Below are positions 1 to 11,010 of a stretch of 64,000 nt of DNA, in pieces. Position numbers and translations under genes: made by a program. Within the stretch, counting starts at the first letter, position 1. Each line of letters begins with the position of its first letter. The DNA is from Gonatopus flavifemur (lineage: Eukaryota; Arthropoda; Insecta; Hymenoptera; Dryinidae): the NCBI GenBank assembly GCA_018340375.1, contig JAFFJZ010000026.1, positions 1,674,001 to 1,738,000 of the forward strand, written 5' to 3'. The notes below the pieces were generated by a model that saw nothing but the letters and a program-made list of their open reading frames with translations, was not told where the DNA came from and did not search any database.

Positions 1-765
1 TGATCCTTGATCCTATTCTCGATCGGTTTGGAGCATTCAAATTATCCTCATCGTTTATTGCAATCGGCTGTTGAAATAATGGTGAATTTCTCCTATTCAC
101 ATCCATCTTGATTGGACTGACCGACGTTGATGGATCTTCTGAAATGAACAAATGTAAAATTTCAAAAATAAATCACTCTCCCAATCATAAGAATCAATGA
201 AAATTCAGAATGAAAATACATTCATTGTGTAATAAACAATATAAAATACCTTGATTCGCTTCTCGCAGAACATGTGAAAAAGGAGGAACGTAGTCTAAAT
301 CATCTCCCACATTCTTGCCATCGTCCACCGCTGTGACCTTAGAATTTTCCCCTTCTGCCTCGGTCATACTTTCAATTTCACTACACTTGTAGGATTTCTT
401 CAAATAAGTTGAACCATTTCTATAGTTACCTGGATAAAAGAATTTGATCGTCAAGTAACGTATGTTAGAGGTGAATAGTATTTTGAACTTCAGTATGAAA
501 TGTTAAACTTATTAGTCTCATAATTTACTTTCCCAAATTCCTATAACACGTATACTCACTCGACTGTTTTATTATCTCCACTTCATACGTTTTCCATGTT
601 TTTTCAGGAGCTCATGTAGTCCTCACGAGATGATCCATCATTGAATGCAGGTTTTTGGGTGGATATTGGCAGAACATTTTATTCTCCACAACTTTCATCC
701 ACGATTTTGGAACTGAATCCACTGACTTTTTACGAATCCCATATTTTGGGAATAATACCACGACA
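1..765 (-). pseudogene. VP-SW gene, left copy, three exons, runs off the window
   Basis: Minus-strand spliced gene linked to the CACTA-like transposase. Exon 1 (about 765 to 560) carries the motif KKSVD-x-VPKSW followed by YPPKNL and a KTWKTYEVEIIK block; a GT donor follows at 559. Exon 2 is 429 to 250 with an AG acceptor and GT donor. Exon 3 starts at 138 after a TTTCAG acceptor, joins in phase (ANQ-EDP) and continues past base 1. The N-terminal VP..SW pattern resembles the start of insect proteins that carry DUF4806 further on, but DUF4806 itself is not visible, so the link is tentative. Exon 1 has a TGA where the other copy has TCA (RTT-stop-APEKTW), and no clear start codon is seen. The gene lies head-to-head with the transposase at 1751. 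Function unknown; it is probably an accessory transposon protein. Confidence 0.5.
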
Positions 766-1515
766 TGACTTGTGTTTTCCTACAACATAATGGCCTGCTG
801 TTATATCTAATACGCGTTGACAGGATAGTGCGGTTAGTTTGATGCGAAACAAACTACGATCCCAATATTCAAAATTCAGTCTTCTTTTCAAATAACAATT
901 GTGTCTCTCACATCCTTCATGCGGACAAGATCTTATACACAGAGTGCTCCATGACAAAAATCTTATCAAATTAAAATCCAGTAATGGATAATGGAAACAA
1001 AATAAAATGAGAGAAGCGTTCGTTTGATTCTTCATTCACATCAATTATGGTTTATAAATACTGTTCATTGATTTAACTTCATTTCCAGTTTGCCAAACCT
1101 AAAATTATTCACGATCGTCGCGCTTCAAAGTCTGATTCATCTTCTGTTCAAATTATTCTCCGGTCATTCATGGAATAATTTGATAGCATGAGTTCTGTCA
1201 CCAATGCAGCATCTGACACACTTCTTAAGCACCGCTTTGACAGGGATAGTTATCTTCTTGTACGCTGCTTTACCCAGTTTATACACCTCAAGTTGCGTAG
1301 AATTGCATGGATAATCGAATGCACTATTCCCTATGTCTACTGTACGTCCTACTAAATATGTATCGCCTAACGCTCGTTCGGAATCCCCTCCGTGAGAAAG
1401 TTCTCTCTCTATTTCAAAAAATTCGGTATTCACCAATTGAACAAGGTTATCGGGTCTTGATGTGCCTATCATCATCCTTTTGTAAGGAATCGTCTTGAAC
1501 TCTCCACATTCGAAT
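168..1515 (-). repeat. Inverted partial copy of the right-hand CACTA-like element end
   Basis: This block is the reverse complement of 3463-4510 joined to 14326-14631, with only scattered differences. It contains the last part of the transposase, the spacer after it and VP-SW exons 1 and 2. It lacks the 9.8-kb hAT-like insertion, so it acts as an empty-site paralogue. Confidence 0.85.
1164..1505 (-). pseudogene. C-terminal fragment of CACTA-like transposase
   Basis: Reading on the minus strand, about 110 codons match the last residues of the transposase ending at 3817 almost residue for residue (for example FEIER-x-LSHGGDSERALG and CCIGDRTHAIKLFHE). Differences include E for I after FEIER and P for A in FDY-x-CNSTQ. 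Upstream of the match the reading frame has no resemblance to the transposase, so this is a 5'-truncated copy carried in the inverted duplication. It has no own start and is presumably non-functional. Confidence 0.8.
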
Positions 1516-1750
1516 ATAGAAATACTGACGATGATTGTTGCACTGGAAATGCAAGTTGCACTTGAAATTTCCGTGTAAATGAGCATCGGGAAAATGAACA
1601 ACAAGGCAGTTAATGTCTCACCTATCTATGAATGTATGTATATATCTATAAATGTAGGTTGATAGTGTCGTTACTCTTCTGTTCGCAGAAAGGTGAATTC
1701 AATTGTACATCATGTCTGAAGGTTACAAGTGAATTAAGAAGTTTAGGTTC

Positions 1751-3817
1751 ATGAAAAAACATGTTCTTCACGTTGATGCTGAAGTCAATACCGTACCACA
1801 TGTGGACCATTTGAGTAGAGCGATTCCAGTAGATCTTGATCGAGCTCCCCCTCATAACCATCTCCAGATACCAGAGGAACCTCTTGTCTCCGATAATTCT
1901 GTTTGGAATGCAGATCCCAAGGATTGTCAGCCTCCTGTTTCTGATGAGAGCGATGGAAATTCACACGATTCAGTGAATAGAATGTGGTCTAAAAATTGGT
2001 CCGAGGAAGGAGATTTGGAGAAAAATGCCGTTTTGGAATATTCACCGAGCTTGACAGACGAAATTAGGTCTTGGGGAGTTAAAAATATTACAAGCCTACA
2101 AAACAATGTTACCACGGACTTACCCACAATCCTCAGAAAACATGGCCATCCAGAACTCCCCGCTACTGCAGCAAAGTTATTTAAAACCAAGCGCCTCGTG
2201 AAAGGAAGTATCCGTCGTATAGAGGGTTGTGAAGGGCGGGGTGAATATACATATTTCGGCATTACGAAAGAAGTGAGTAAAAGAATCTATACTGAAACTT
2301 CTCCTGGAGAAGCAATAAATGTCCTTGTAAACACCGATGGTTTCCCATTGTACAATAATTCTAGGATGCAATGTTGGCCTATTTTGATAAGAATTCAAAA
2401 TGAAAATTACGTGAGTAAACCCTTTCCTGTCGCATTGTTTTGTGGAGATTTGAAACCAGCAGATTCTTCGGATTTCCTACGTGATTTTATGACAGAGGCC
2501 AAAGACCTGACTCGGAATGGAATGGCAATAAATAATCGCACGTATAAATTCAAGATTTCTGCCTTCGTTTGCGATACACCAGCACGTGCTTTCATAAGAT
2601 GTACCAAAGCACACGGGGCTTTCAACGCATGTGAAAGATGTTACGTTCGAGGCAAAACAGTGGATAAGCGGAGAGTTTACCCTGGAACGAATTGCGTTCA
2701 ACGGACACGTGAATCTTTTCTGAACAGAGATGGTCCTGATCACCACAAAGAGCAAAAAGTTTCAATTTTATTGGAACTCCCAAATTTTGACATAATTAAA
2801 TCGATTGTGTTGGATTATATGCATTTATTGGGAGGAGTGATGAAGAATCTGTTAGAAGAATGGATGAGTGGAACCAACAAGACACGATCAAGTTTAACAG
2901 AAGGGAATCGTTTGATCAACGACGTACGGTCCTTGAAACGCGATATTCCCATGGAATTCCAACGTAAAAGATTAGATTTAGAGGATCTACCCCATTGGAA
3001 GGCCATTCAGTTTCGATTTTTCCTTCTATATGCTGGTGGTTTAGTTACAAGAGATATTCTACCACCTAGTAAATATAAACATTTCTTGTTATTATATTCT
3101 GCAGCACGTATATTATGCACTTCTGAATTAGCAGTTGGACTCGCGGATTACGCGAAACAACTCTTGATCAAATTTTTTGATCACATGGCAACTATATATG
3201 GTACAGACACTCAGACAATGAATTTCCACAATTTGATTCATATCGCAGATGACGTGAAGAACATGGGCTTACCATTAACAGAATTCTCAGCATTCCCATT
3301 TGAAAACTGTCTGGGTCAAATCGAACGCCTTGTGAGAACACCGCATCTTCCTATATCTCAAATTTCTCGAAGATTGTCTGAAATAGAATCGTGTGATATC
3401 CAAATGAAACTTCATCCTTTGTTCGTTGGGTATCAGAAGAGAGAAGAATTGAGTGGGAACTCTGGATTCAAATATGGAGAGTTCATAACGATTTCTTACA
3501 AAAGGATGATGATAGGCACATCAAGACCTGATAACCTTGTTCAATTGGTGAATACAGAATTTTTTGAAATAGAGAGAATACTTTCTCACGGAGGGGATTC
3601 CGAACGAGCGTTAGGCGATACATATTTAGTAGGACGTACAGTAGACATAGGGAATAGTGCATTCGATTATGCATGCAATTCTACGCAACTTGAGGTGTAT
3701 AAACTGGGTAAAGCAGCGTACAAGAAGATAACTATCCCTGTCAAAGCGGTGCTTAAGAAGTGTGTCAGATGCTGCATTGGTGACAGAACTCATGCTATCA
3801 AATTATTCCATGAATGA
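1751..3817 (+). CDS. CACTA-like (CMC/Transposase_21-type) transposase
   Basis: An uninterrupted 688-codon frame. The N-terminal 120 residues are acidic and low in recognisable motifs. From about residue 195 a conserved core follows: INVLVNTDGFPLY, QCWPILI, ALFCGD-KPA, a CDTPARAFI block with GAFNACERC (likely zinc-binding), DYMHLLGGVMKNLLEEW near residue 355, and the FHNLIHI / FPFEN block near 495-525. Fixed DGF/D and DYMH positions fit the RNase H-like nuclease of Transposase_21 proteins; KDZ/Plavaka-type elements are the alternative. The ATG at 1751 is simply the first in frame; an upstream exon is possible, because the related copy at 27.5 kb has an extra N-terminal segment. The protein would act in the nucleus on its own element's ends. 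VP-SW exon 1 follows on the same strand 370 bases downstream. No disabling change is seen, the only open transposase in the window. Confidence 0.75.
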   Translation: MKKHVLHVDAEVNTVPHVDHLSRAIPVDLDRAPPHNHLQIPEEPLVSDNSVWNADPKDCQPPVSDESDGNSHDSVNRMWSKNWSEEGDLEKNAVLEYSPSLTDEIRSWGVKNITSLQNNVTTDLPTILRKHGHPELPATAAKLFKTKRLVKGSIRRIEGCEGRGEYTYFGITKEVSKRIYTETSPGEAINVLVNTDGFPLYNNSRMQCWPILIRIQNENYVSKPFPVALFCGDLKPADSSDFLRDFMTEAKDLTRNGMAINNRTYKFKISAFVCDTPARAFIRCTKAHGAFNACERCYVRGKTVDKRRVYPGTNCVQRTRESFLNRDGPDHHKEQKVSILLELPNFDIIKSIVLDYMHLLGGVMKNLLEEWMSGTNKTRSSLTEGNRLINDVRSLKRDIPMEFQRKRLDLEDLPHWKAIQFRFFLLYAGGLVTRDILPPSKYKHFLLLYSAARILCTSELAVGLADYAKQLLIKFFDHMATIYGTDTQTMNFHNLIHIADDVKNMGLPLTEFSAFPFENCLGQIERLVRTPHLPISQISRRLSEIESCDIQMKLHPLFVGYQKREELSGNSGFKYGEFITISYKRMMIGTSRPDNLVQLVNTEFFEIERILSHGGDSERALGDTYLVGRTVDIGNSAFDYACNSTQLEVYKLGKAAYKKITIPVKAVLKKCVRCCIGDRTHAIKLFHE

Positions 3818-4185
3818 CCGGAGAATAATTTGAACAGAAGATGAATCAGACTTTGAAGCGCGACGATCGTGAATAATTTTAGGTTTGGCAAACTGGAAAT
3901 GAAGTTAAATCAATGAACAGTATTTATAAACCATAATTGATGTGAATGGAGAATCAAACGAACGCTTCTCTCATTTTATTTTGTTTCCATTATCCATTAC
4001 TGGATTTTAATTTGATAAGATTTTTGTCATGGAGCACTCTGTGTATAAGATCTTGTCCGCATGAAGGATGTGAGAGACACAATTGTTATTCGAAAAGAAG
4101 ACTGAATTTTGAATATTGGGACCGTAGTTTGTTTCGCATCAAACTAACCGCACTATCCTGTCAACGCGTATTAGATATAACAGCA
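3818..4185 (+). other. Spacer between transposase and VP-SW exon
   Basis: Noncoding spacer of the CACTA-like element. A 101-codon open frame (3946-4251) is also present in the inverted copy (730-1035), but the two copies are so similar overall that this is not evidence of selection, and its end overlaps the VP-SW exon in another frame. I do not call it a gene. Confidence 0.4.
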
Positions 4186-4421
4186 GGCCATTATGTTGTA
4201 GGAAAACACAAGTCATGTCGTGGTATTATTCCCAAAATATGGGATTCGTAAGAAGTCAGTTGATTTAGTTCCAAAATCGTGGATGAAAGTTGTGGAGAAT
4301 AAAGTGTTCTCCTGATATCCACCCAAAAACCTGCATTCAATGATGGATTATCTCGTGAGGACTGCATCAGCTCCTGGAAAAACATGGAAAACGTATGAAG
4401 TGGAGATAATAAAACAGTCGA
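4186..4421 (+). pseudogene. VP-SW gene exon 1, right copy
   Basis: The frame reads HVVVLFPKYGIRKKSVDLVPKSW, then a TGA stop exactly where both other copies in the window have glutamine (YPP preceded by Q), then PPKNLHSMM and KTWKTYEVEIIKQSS. The exon ends at 4421 before the donor gtaagtata. Upstream in frame is a TAG, so the start is not defined. The exon's partner lies at 14367, almost 10 kb away, because the intron received the hAT-like element. In the inverted copy the same intron is only about 130 bases. Probably dead because of the stop; function unknown. Confidence 0.5.
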
Positions 4422-4502
4422 GTAAGTATACGTGTTATAGAAATTTGGGAAAGTACATTATGAGACTAATAAGTTTAACATTTCATACCATGGTTCAAAA
4501 TA

Positions 4503-4510
4503 CTATTCGC
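4503..4510. other. 8-bp target duplication of hAT-like element (left; partner 14318-14325)
   Basis: Left flank CTATTCGC, right flank CTATTCAC. The inverted copy of the host sequence has this octamer once, at 471-478 on the minus strand. The octamer fits the hAT preference nTnnnnAn, with one later change in the left copy. Confidence 0.8.
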
Positions 4511-5120
4511 TAGGGTGTAGTGAAAAACCGTTCCTCTTGAATATCGACCTTACATTCACGGAATGGTTGTCAAATGTGCCCAAAATAACCCCAAAAAAAT
4601 TCCAGCTCGATCGAACAAACTGTGGGGGTCTAACCCCCCCCCCCCCCTCGAAGTTCGGAAAATCAAAAAGATGTGATCAACCCCTCTTCTCGCATCCATT
4701 TTCTTGTTATTTCGTCCTTTCTGGCCCAGAATGGTCGTAAAATGTGCCTCGACTAATTCCACAAACATTTCAGCTCGACCGGACCAAGTGCAGGGGTCTC
4801 CCCATCCCATTTGAAGTTCGGAAAATCGAAATAATGTCAACCTGTTATTTTGTAACTCTGATTTCTCTTCCACGGAATAGTTGCCAAATTGGATCGAATA
4901 AACTAAAAAAATTTTGTAACCAATCGTATCAACTAGAAGGGTCTCATCTGACTCCCTCCACACTAAACTTCCATACCATCAAACTTCCCTATGATTTTTG
5001 TAGAAACACGTGTAGTTTCCAAAAGTTATAGATGGAACATACAAGAGAATGGTTTATTCAGACCAGTTTATTGCACACTAAAAGTTAACAAAATTTGTTT
5101 GCATCATCGAGTTGGGTTAG
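4511..5120 (+). repeat. Left long inverted repeat of hAT-like element
   Basis: Pairs with 13714-14317. It contains a cytosine run of about 17 at 4631-4647, where the partner arm has a much shorter CCCCCC run, so replication slippage has diverged the two arms here. Confidence 0.85.
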
Positions 5121-5177
5121 ATCTGAAAAGTAAAAAAGTTCAATTTAAGTATGCCATGCATTAACCCTTTGCGGTGT

Positions 5178-5199
5178 GGTGGCTATTATAATAGCCACC
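5178..5199. other. Perfect 22-nt palindrome near piggyBac left end
   Basis: GGTGGCTATT and AATAGCCACC form a perfect palindrome 13 bases inside the TIR; a possible transposase-binding or subterminal site, inferred from position only. Confidence 0.6.
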
Positions 5200-5204
5200 T
5201 CAAT

Positions 5205-5517
5205 AGGTTCGTTCGTTCTACGTGCCCTGAGTTGCTCCAACTTGTACCAAACCAATCATTTCGTTGCTTAAACTGGAAGTAGCGAATCCAAAATACTTGG
5301 AGCGAGTTGGGGTAACTTGGGACATCGGTAAACGAACTCAGCTAATGTGTTTTAAGTTTACAGTTAACCAGAGACAATAGCTAAGTTCGTTTACTGGTGT
5401 CCCAAGTTACCCCAACTCACTCCAAGTGTTTTGGATTCGCTATTCCCAGTTATAGAAACGAAATGATTGGTTTGGTGCAAGTTGGAGTAACTTAGAGCAC
5501 GTAGATCGAACAAACCT
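5205..5517. mobile_element. Foldback MITE, 313 bp, AAT duplication
   Basis: Two arms of about 145 bases (starting AGGTTCGTTCG and, from the other end, AGGTTTGTTCG) face each other around a short loop near 5360. AAT occurs at 5202-5204 and 5518-5520. No coding sequence. Confidence 0.75.
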
Positions 5518-5751
5518 AATATAACGCTTTTTCCCCCAGTTTTTTTTTCAATTCGATTTAGATAAGGACTTAGGAAGTATTCGGCATCACGTATACATTG
5601 TCAATCGTTTTACAAATTGTGATTTAGATGAATAAACAATGAAAAAAAGCCGTATTCATTGAATAACACAGGCACACAAAAGAAATTGTCATGAACTAGA
5701 GGGTAGACCCCACTATCCATACGTTTTTGGGGTCGCTGAAACCGAATATGA

Positions 5752-7463
5752 CCATGAAAAATTTCTTCAATCGCCCGTTCGCCTTCACCAACCCCCTGAT
5801 GGGGGTTGAATTTGAAAAATTCGGAAAAATTCAGATGTACGTGTATTTCTATGTTCTTTGGGACGCTGAACCCAAAAATGATAAGGAAAAAAAATCCCAA
5901 CCACTCTCTTATTCGCTAGCACCCTCCTACCACCCCCTGATGGGGGTTGAAGTTTAAACTTTCGTAAAAAATTCAAATCCATGTAGATTTTCATGTTTTT
6001 TGGGATGCTGAAACCAAAAATGATAAGAAAAAATGAATTCCATCCTCTCTCACCAGCTAGCACCCTCCTACCGCCTCCTGATGGGGGTTGAATTTTAAAT
6101 TTTCATAAAAAATGCGAATGTATGTGGATTTCTATGTTTTTTGGGATGCTGAAACCAAAAATGATGAGGACAAAGAATTCCAACCTCTCTCTCACCCGCT
6201 AGCACCCTCCTACCACCCCCTGATGAGGGCTGAGTTTGAAACTCACATAAAAAAATTTGAATGCATATGTATTTCCATGTTTTCTAGGATGTTTGAATAA
6301 GAAATGATAACAAATAACAAATTCAACCCCTCTTTCACTCGCTAGCACCCTCCTACCACCCCCGGACGAGAGTTGAATTTGAAACTCACGTGAAAAATTC
6401 AAATCTATGTGTATTTTCATGTTTTTTGGGACGCTTAAATCAAAAATGATAACAAATAACAAATTAAACTCCTCTGTTACCCGCTAGTACCCCCTTACTA
6501 CCCTCTTGAAGAGGGTTGAATTTGAAATTTTCTCACAAAATTGAGATGTATGTGTATTTCTATGTTCTTTGAGATGCTGAGACCATAAACGACTGCAATC
6601 AACAATATCCACCGACTCGATTACCTCCTCACACTCCTGTACAAGCATTCAAAAGAACCTAGTAGAATCCACATGGAAGTCAGTTCTCAGCGAATTACGC
6701 TAACGATTCAGGATAAAACAGAAGAACCAAAGCTTTCATGGGGTCAATACTCAAAATTCCGGCGATCCAATTCAATCACTTGTTGATTCAACAGGTTGAA
6801 CAGTATCCTATGTTGTAAACGTCAATACTTCATGAAATAGAAATATCAGATGCATTCATGATTTGGTTCTACTCTTAGCGGGTAACAAAGCGGTGAAATT
6901 CGTTATTTGTTATCATTTCTCATTCAAACGTCCCAGAAAACATGGAAATACATATACATTCAATTTTTTTACGTGAGTTCCAAATTCAGCCGCCATCAGG
7001 GGGTGGTGGGAGGGAGCTAGCGGGCAAGAGAGGGGTTGAATTTCTATTTTGTTATCATTTTCGGTTTAAGCATCCCAAAAAACATAGAAATCCACATACA
7101 CTGGAATTTTCTACGAAAGTTGAAAATTCAACCCCGATCAGGGGGTGGTAGGAGGGTGCCAGCGGGTAAGAGGGGGGTTGGAATCCTTCTTCCTCATCAT
7201 TTTTGGGTTCAGCATCCCAAAAAACATAGAAATCCACATACATTTGATTTTTTTATGAAAATTTGAAATTCAACCCCCATCAGGGGGTGGTAGGAGGGGG
7301 CTAGCGGGTGAGAGAGGGATTGGAATTCTTTTCCCTTATCATTTTTGGTTTTAGCGTCCCAAAAAAACATAGAAATACACGTACATTTGAATTTTTCCGA
7401 ATTTTTCAAATTCAACCCCCATCAAGGGGTTGGTGAGGGCAAACGGGCGATTAAAAAATTTTT
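5752..7463. mobile_element. Foldback element built from about 141-bp modules
   Basis: About six direct modules on the left (5752-6590) and four on the right (6890-7463) are inverted to each other. Each module carries CCCTCCTACCACCCCCTGAT, then GGGGTTGAA, and ends near GGGACGCTGA. Outermost units match best across the axis (ATCGCCCGTT at 5770 with AACGGGCGAT near 7450). The 300-bp centre (6590-6890) is unique and noncoding. Open frames in this stretch are by-products of the repeats. Confidence 0.75.
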
Positions 7464-7931
7464 AGAACTCTTGTGCTATCTGGGACGTAAATTACTCACG
7501 CAAAAATAATAATATGTACAGATTTCATAATCCATACAAATATTCCAAAATATTATTATTTTTGTGCAAAATACCATTGGGATTTATTTGGAGCTTTACC
7601 ACTCAGAATTGATTTTCTACGCATGATAGACTTAGGGTTTTCATCGCTACTTCGCAACTAGTTTTTTGTATCTATAATCGAAATATTAATTATTGTAGTA
7701 CATATTAGTATTGACTGAGATATGTCTTTTGTTATTTGATATTGAGTAAAGACAACTTGCACGTGTTCAAGATCGCGTTTGTGTGACAGGCTAACCGGAT
7801 TTGTGAAAAACTGTCTTCCGCAAATTTTTGTGTGAAAAGGCATTCTTCTTCGTCAGTCGTGGAAACGACTAAAGTTCATCTATCACTTATATTTGGTGCA
7901 CAACACATATCACTTCATATAACTTCGAAAT
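7464..7931 (+). other. piggyBac internal leader, no gene seen
   Basis: AT-rich stretch between the foldback element and the piggyBac ORF; expected to hold the promoter and 5' leader. No distinct motif recognised. Confidence 0.35.
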
Positions 7932-9592
7932 ATGGATGAAATAACTGATATTCCGAGTGATGCTGAATTTATCGATGGGTTGTGTGATGATAATGATATT
8001 GAGAATGATTATACTGAATGTGATGGCGGAAGAAATCTTTCTGAAGATTATCCTGACTCAGAAAGTTTCGATGATGATAACATGGAATTCAATGATAATG
8101 ATTTTATGTGGGCGGGAAAAAGAAAAACCCAAGATGATTCCCCATATACTGAAACTTTCGGTCCAAATATTACAGATGATGTTACCACATCTTTAGACAT
8201 ATTTTTATGTCTGTTCCCCCATGAACTTTTAGATTCAATTGTTGAACAAACGAGCCTGTACTTGAGACAGAAAAACACTGAAGCTGATTCAATAACCAAA
8301 GAGGAATTACTAGTGTTTTTCGCTATAAATATAATGATGGGCGTGAAAAAATCCCCCTCTCACCGCGATTATTGGTCGACAGATCCAAAATTGAATGATC
8401 CATTTGTATGCAAATTGATGACGGTTAATAGGTTTGGATTTCTTCTGAGTCATTTACACATGGCTGATAACAGTCAAGAACCGAGAAAAGGAGATAAAAA
8501 TTATGATAAATTGTATAAGCTAAGACCATTCTTAGATAAATTATCCGAAACTTAGAAGAATTGTTGGAAACCCAGCCAAAACCAATCTATTGATGAATCC
8601 ATGATAAAGTTCAAAGGCCGTAGCTGTTTGAAGCGATACATGCCGAACAAGCCCGTAAAACGTGGATACAAAGTTTGGACGCGCGCAGATGCATCGCGAT
8701 ACGTGTGCGAGTTTCAGGTATACACAGGTAAAGCTGGAAGTGCTGAAAAGCAATTGGGTGCCCGAGTAGTGGAAGATTTGACGCGTAACTTAGTAGGAAA
8801 AAATCATCATGTATTTTCCGATAATTTTTTTACCGGTCTTGATCTTATGATAGATTTGAAAGCAGATGAAAAGTGTTTGCTTGAGGAACCGTTCGTTCCA
8901 ACAGAAAGGGTTTACCAAAAAGCATTATTCCTGATAAAAGAATGGCGCATGGGCAGTATGAATACCGTACTTGTGGTGCTGGAATTAGCTGGGTCAAGTG
9001 GAGGGATTGAAAAGCTGTTTTCTTTTCATCCAACTATCATAATCCTTGTGAGGTTACTGTGACAAATCGTGCACAAAAAGATGGTTCTCTAAAACAAGTA
9101 ACTTGCCCAGTTATGTGCTCTGACTACCATGAAAATATGGGATATGTTGATAGATCTGATCACCTAATATCAACTCACAAAATTGATAGGAAATAAAAAA
9201 AATGGTGGCACCGCATATTTTGGCATTTTTTGGAGGTAGCCATTATAAATCCATTGATTATTTACGATACCAGAAATCCAGCACATCCAATGGCATCAAA
9301 AAAATTCAGGTTATTTTTAGTAGATCAATTGGCAAGCCATCGTTTACCTACACCTACGGGAAGAAAATGTCAAAAAACATCTCCATCAAACGTAGTCAGA
9401 AAACCTACAGTATCTATTGAGACAAGACGATCTCAATCATGTCATATGTCCGTATTTGTAAGCGTTTCAAGACGTTGTGCTTTCTGTAGTACAAAGAGTC
9501 AACCCTGCAGGACTTCATATACCTGCAGTACTTGCAATGTGCCATTCTGCATAAAACATGATACAAATTGTTTTCGAAATTACCATGCATGA
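7932..9592 (+). pseudogene. piggyBac-like transposase, broken
   Basis: ATG at 7932 begins a strongly acidic N-terminus, followed by the piggyBac DDE region. All three expected catalytic aspartates are still readable: IDESMIKFKGR near 8590, HVFSDNFFTG near 8815 and MGYVDRSDHL near 9140. The C-terminus is a cysteine-rich finger (RRCAFCSTKSQPC, YTCSTCNVPFC, near 9465-9560) as in typical piggyBac proteins. Damage: TAG at 8553 in frame, a frameshift with a stop near 9000-9015, and TAA at about 9194. Total length (about 550 codons) is normal for the family. The enzyme would cut and paste at TTAA sites in the nucleus; this copy cannot make it. Confidence 0.85.
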
Positions 9593-10149
9593 ACATTCTT
9601 ATACATAAATTGTAGAACGATAAAATTGAGAACACAAAATTGTGAAACTTTATGCTATAAAGAAAACTGTAGAAACTGAAGAGTTGAAAATGAGAAATGA
9701 TTGAAAAATTTTCGAAGAAAAGTTGAGAAATGTGGAATAAATAAAAAAAATATAAAAATACGAAATGAAAAAAAATACAAAATTAAAAAATTGGAAAATA
9801 CGAAATAAAAAAAATTAAAAATCAAAAAATTTGAAAAGAATTGGAGAACAAGAAAACAGAAAAAAACAAAATGGAGACAATCGCCGCTACGTCCACGTTC
9901 GTGTCTCTGGAATCAACCAAACGCGGTGACTTTCATTGAAGCCTAAATCTATGAGAATTCATTGTCGAAAAATAAAGTTCTCTAAATGATTGATGAATAA
10001 ATTCCTCTTTCCTAATTGTTCGATCTTCAAATGTTCATTTCTTTCATTTCTTGTTCATTATTCGAATGGAAAATATTGAATTCCAGAAAAAAGAAGTTGG
10101 TCTACGGTGATCGATTCAAAAACAATGAGTTCACAAGCTTTTTGCGAAA
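9593..10149. other. A-rich noncoding stretch
   Basis: Downstream of the piggyBac frame. 9660-9870 is dominated by AAAAAT/GAAAT runs of low complexity. No gene. Confidence 0.5.
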
Positions 10150-10990
10150 TCCCGGTTTCCCAAGTTTTCTAACGCCATCCGAATTTGCTCTTTGAATTTT
10201 GGAAATTTGAGTTTGAATTCGCAATCAACCAATCGAGAGCCCCTCCGTGCATGAAGTTCAGCATGGTTACAGGATTTTCAAAATTTTCCGTCACCACCTT
10301 GAATCTGACATTTTGAATTTTTGGAATCTGGTTCAGATTCGTAATTGGCGACCTGAAAAATCCCTGACACGTATTTTCCAGCGGAAATCCGCAATTTTTC
10401 AAATTTTCCGTCGCCATCGCGAATCCTCCATTTTCAATTTTGAAAATCTGTGTCTAGATTCGTAATCAGCGACCCAAAAACCCCTGACATGCAAGTTTCA
10501 GTGAAATTCCACGATTTTTCTAATTTTCCGCCGCCATATTGAATCCGCCATTTTGAATTTCGGGGATCTGAGTTCAGATTCGTAATCAGCGACCCGGAAA
10601 ATCCCCGACACGTAAGTTTCAGCAAAATCCCCAAATTTTTGAAATTTTTCGCCGCCATCTTGAATCCGCCATCTTGAATTTTGCAAATCTGCGTTCAGAT
10701 TCGTAATCAGCAACCCGGAAAATCCCCGACACGTGAGTTTCAGCAAGATTGCGCAATTTTTAAAATTTTCCACCGCTATATCGAATCCGCCATTCTGAAT
10801 TCTGGAAATCTGAGTCCAGATTCGTAATCAGCGACCCGAAAAATCCCCGACACGTGAGTTTCAGCGAAATCCCCTCCATTTAAAAATTTTTTGCCGCCAT
10901 CTTGAATTTCGCAAATCTGAGTCCAGATTCGTAATCAGCGACCTCAAAAACCCATATATACCAAGTTTCATGAGAAACCGTTCATCTGAA
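10150..10990. repeat. About 120-bp tandem repeats at piggyBac right end
   Basis: The phrase ATTCGTAATCAGCGACC recurs near 10338 (variant), 10458, 10578, 10698, 10818 and 10929, with an older unit at 10218. Each unit also has CGCCATCTTGAATC and AATCCCCGACACG. The last unit ends about 20 bases before the TIR. Confidence 0.85.
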
Positions 10991-11010
10991 AAACGTATGC
11001 CGCAAAGGGT

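Noticed and set aside
730..1035. 101-codon open frame, also seen at 3946-4251
   Set aside because: The two copies are part of a recent duplication, the frame overlaps the VP-SW exon in another frame and has no family resemblance.
5727..7415. Several open frames with repeated peptides
   Set aside because: They are translations of 141-bp foldback modules on both strands.
10169..10773. Open frames in the tandem array
   Set aside because: Periodic by-products of the 120-bp repeat.
10150..10990. CRISPR-like array
   Set aside because: Unit length 120 bases without conserved short repeats and unique spacers; a tandem repeat in a eukaryote.
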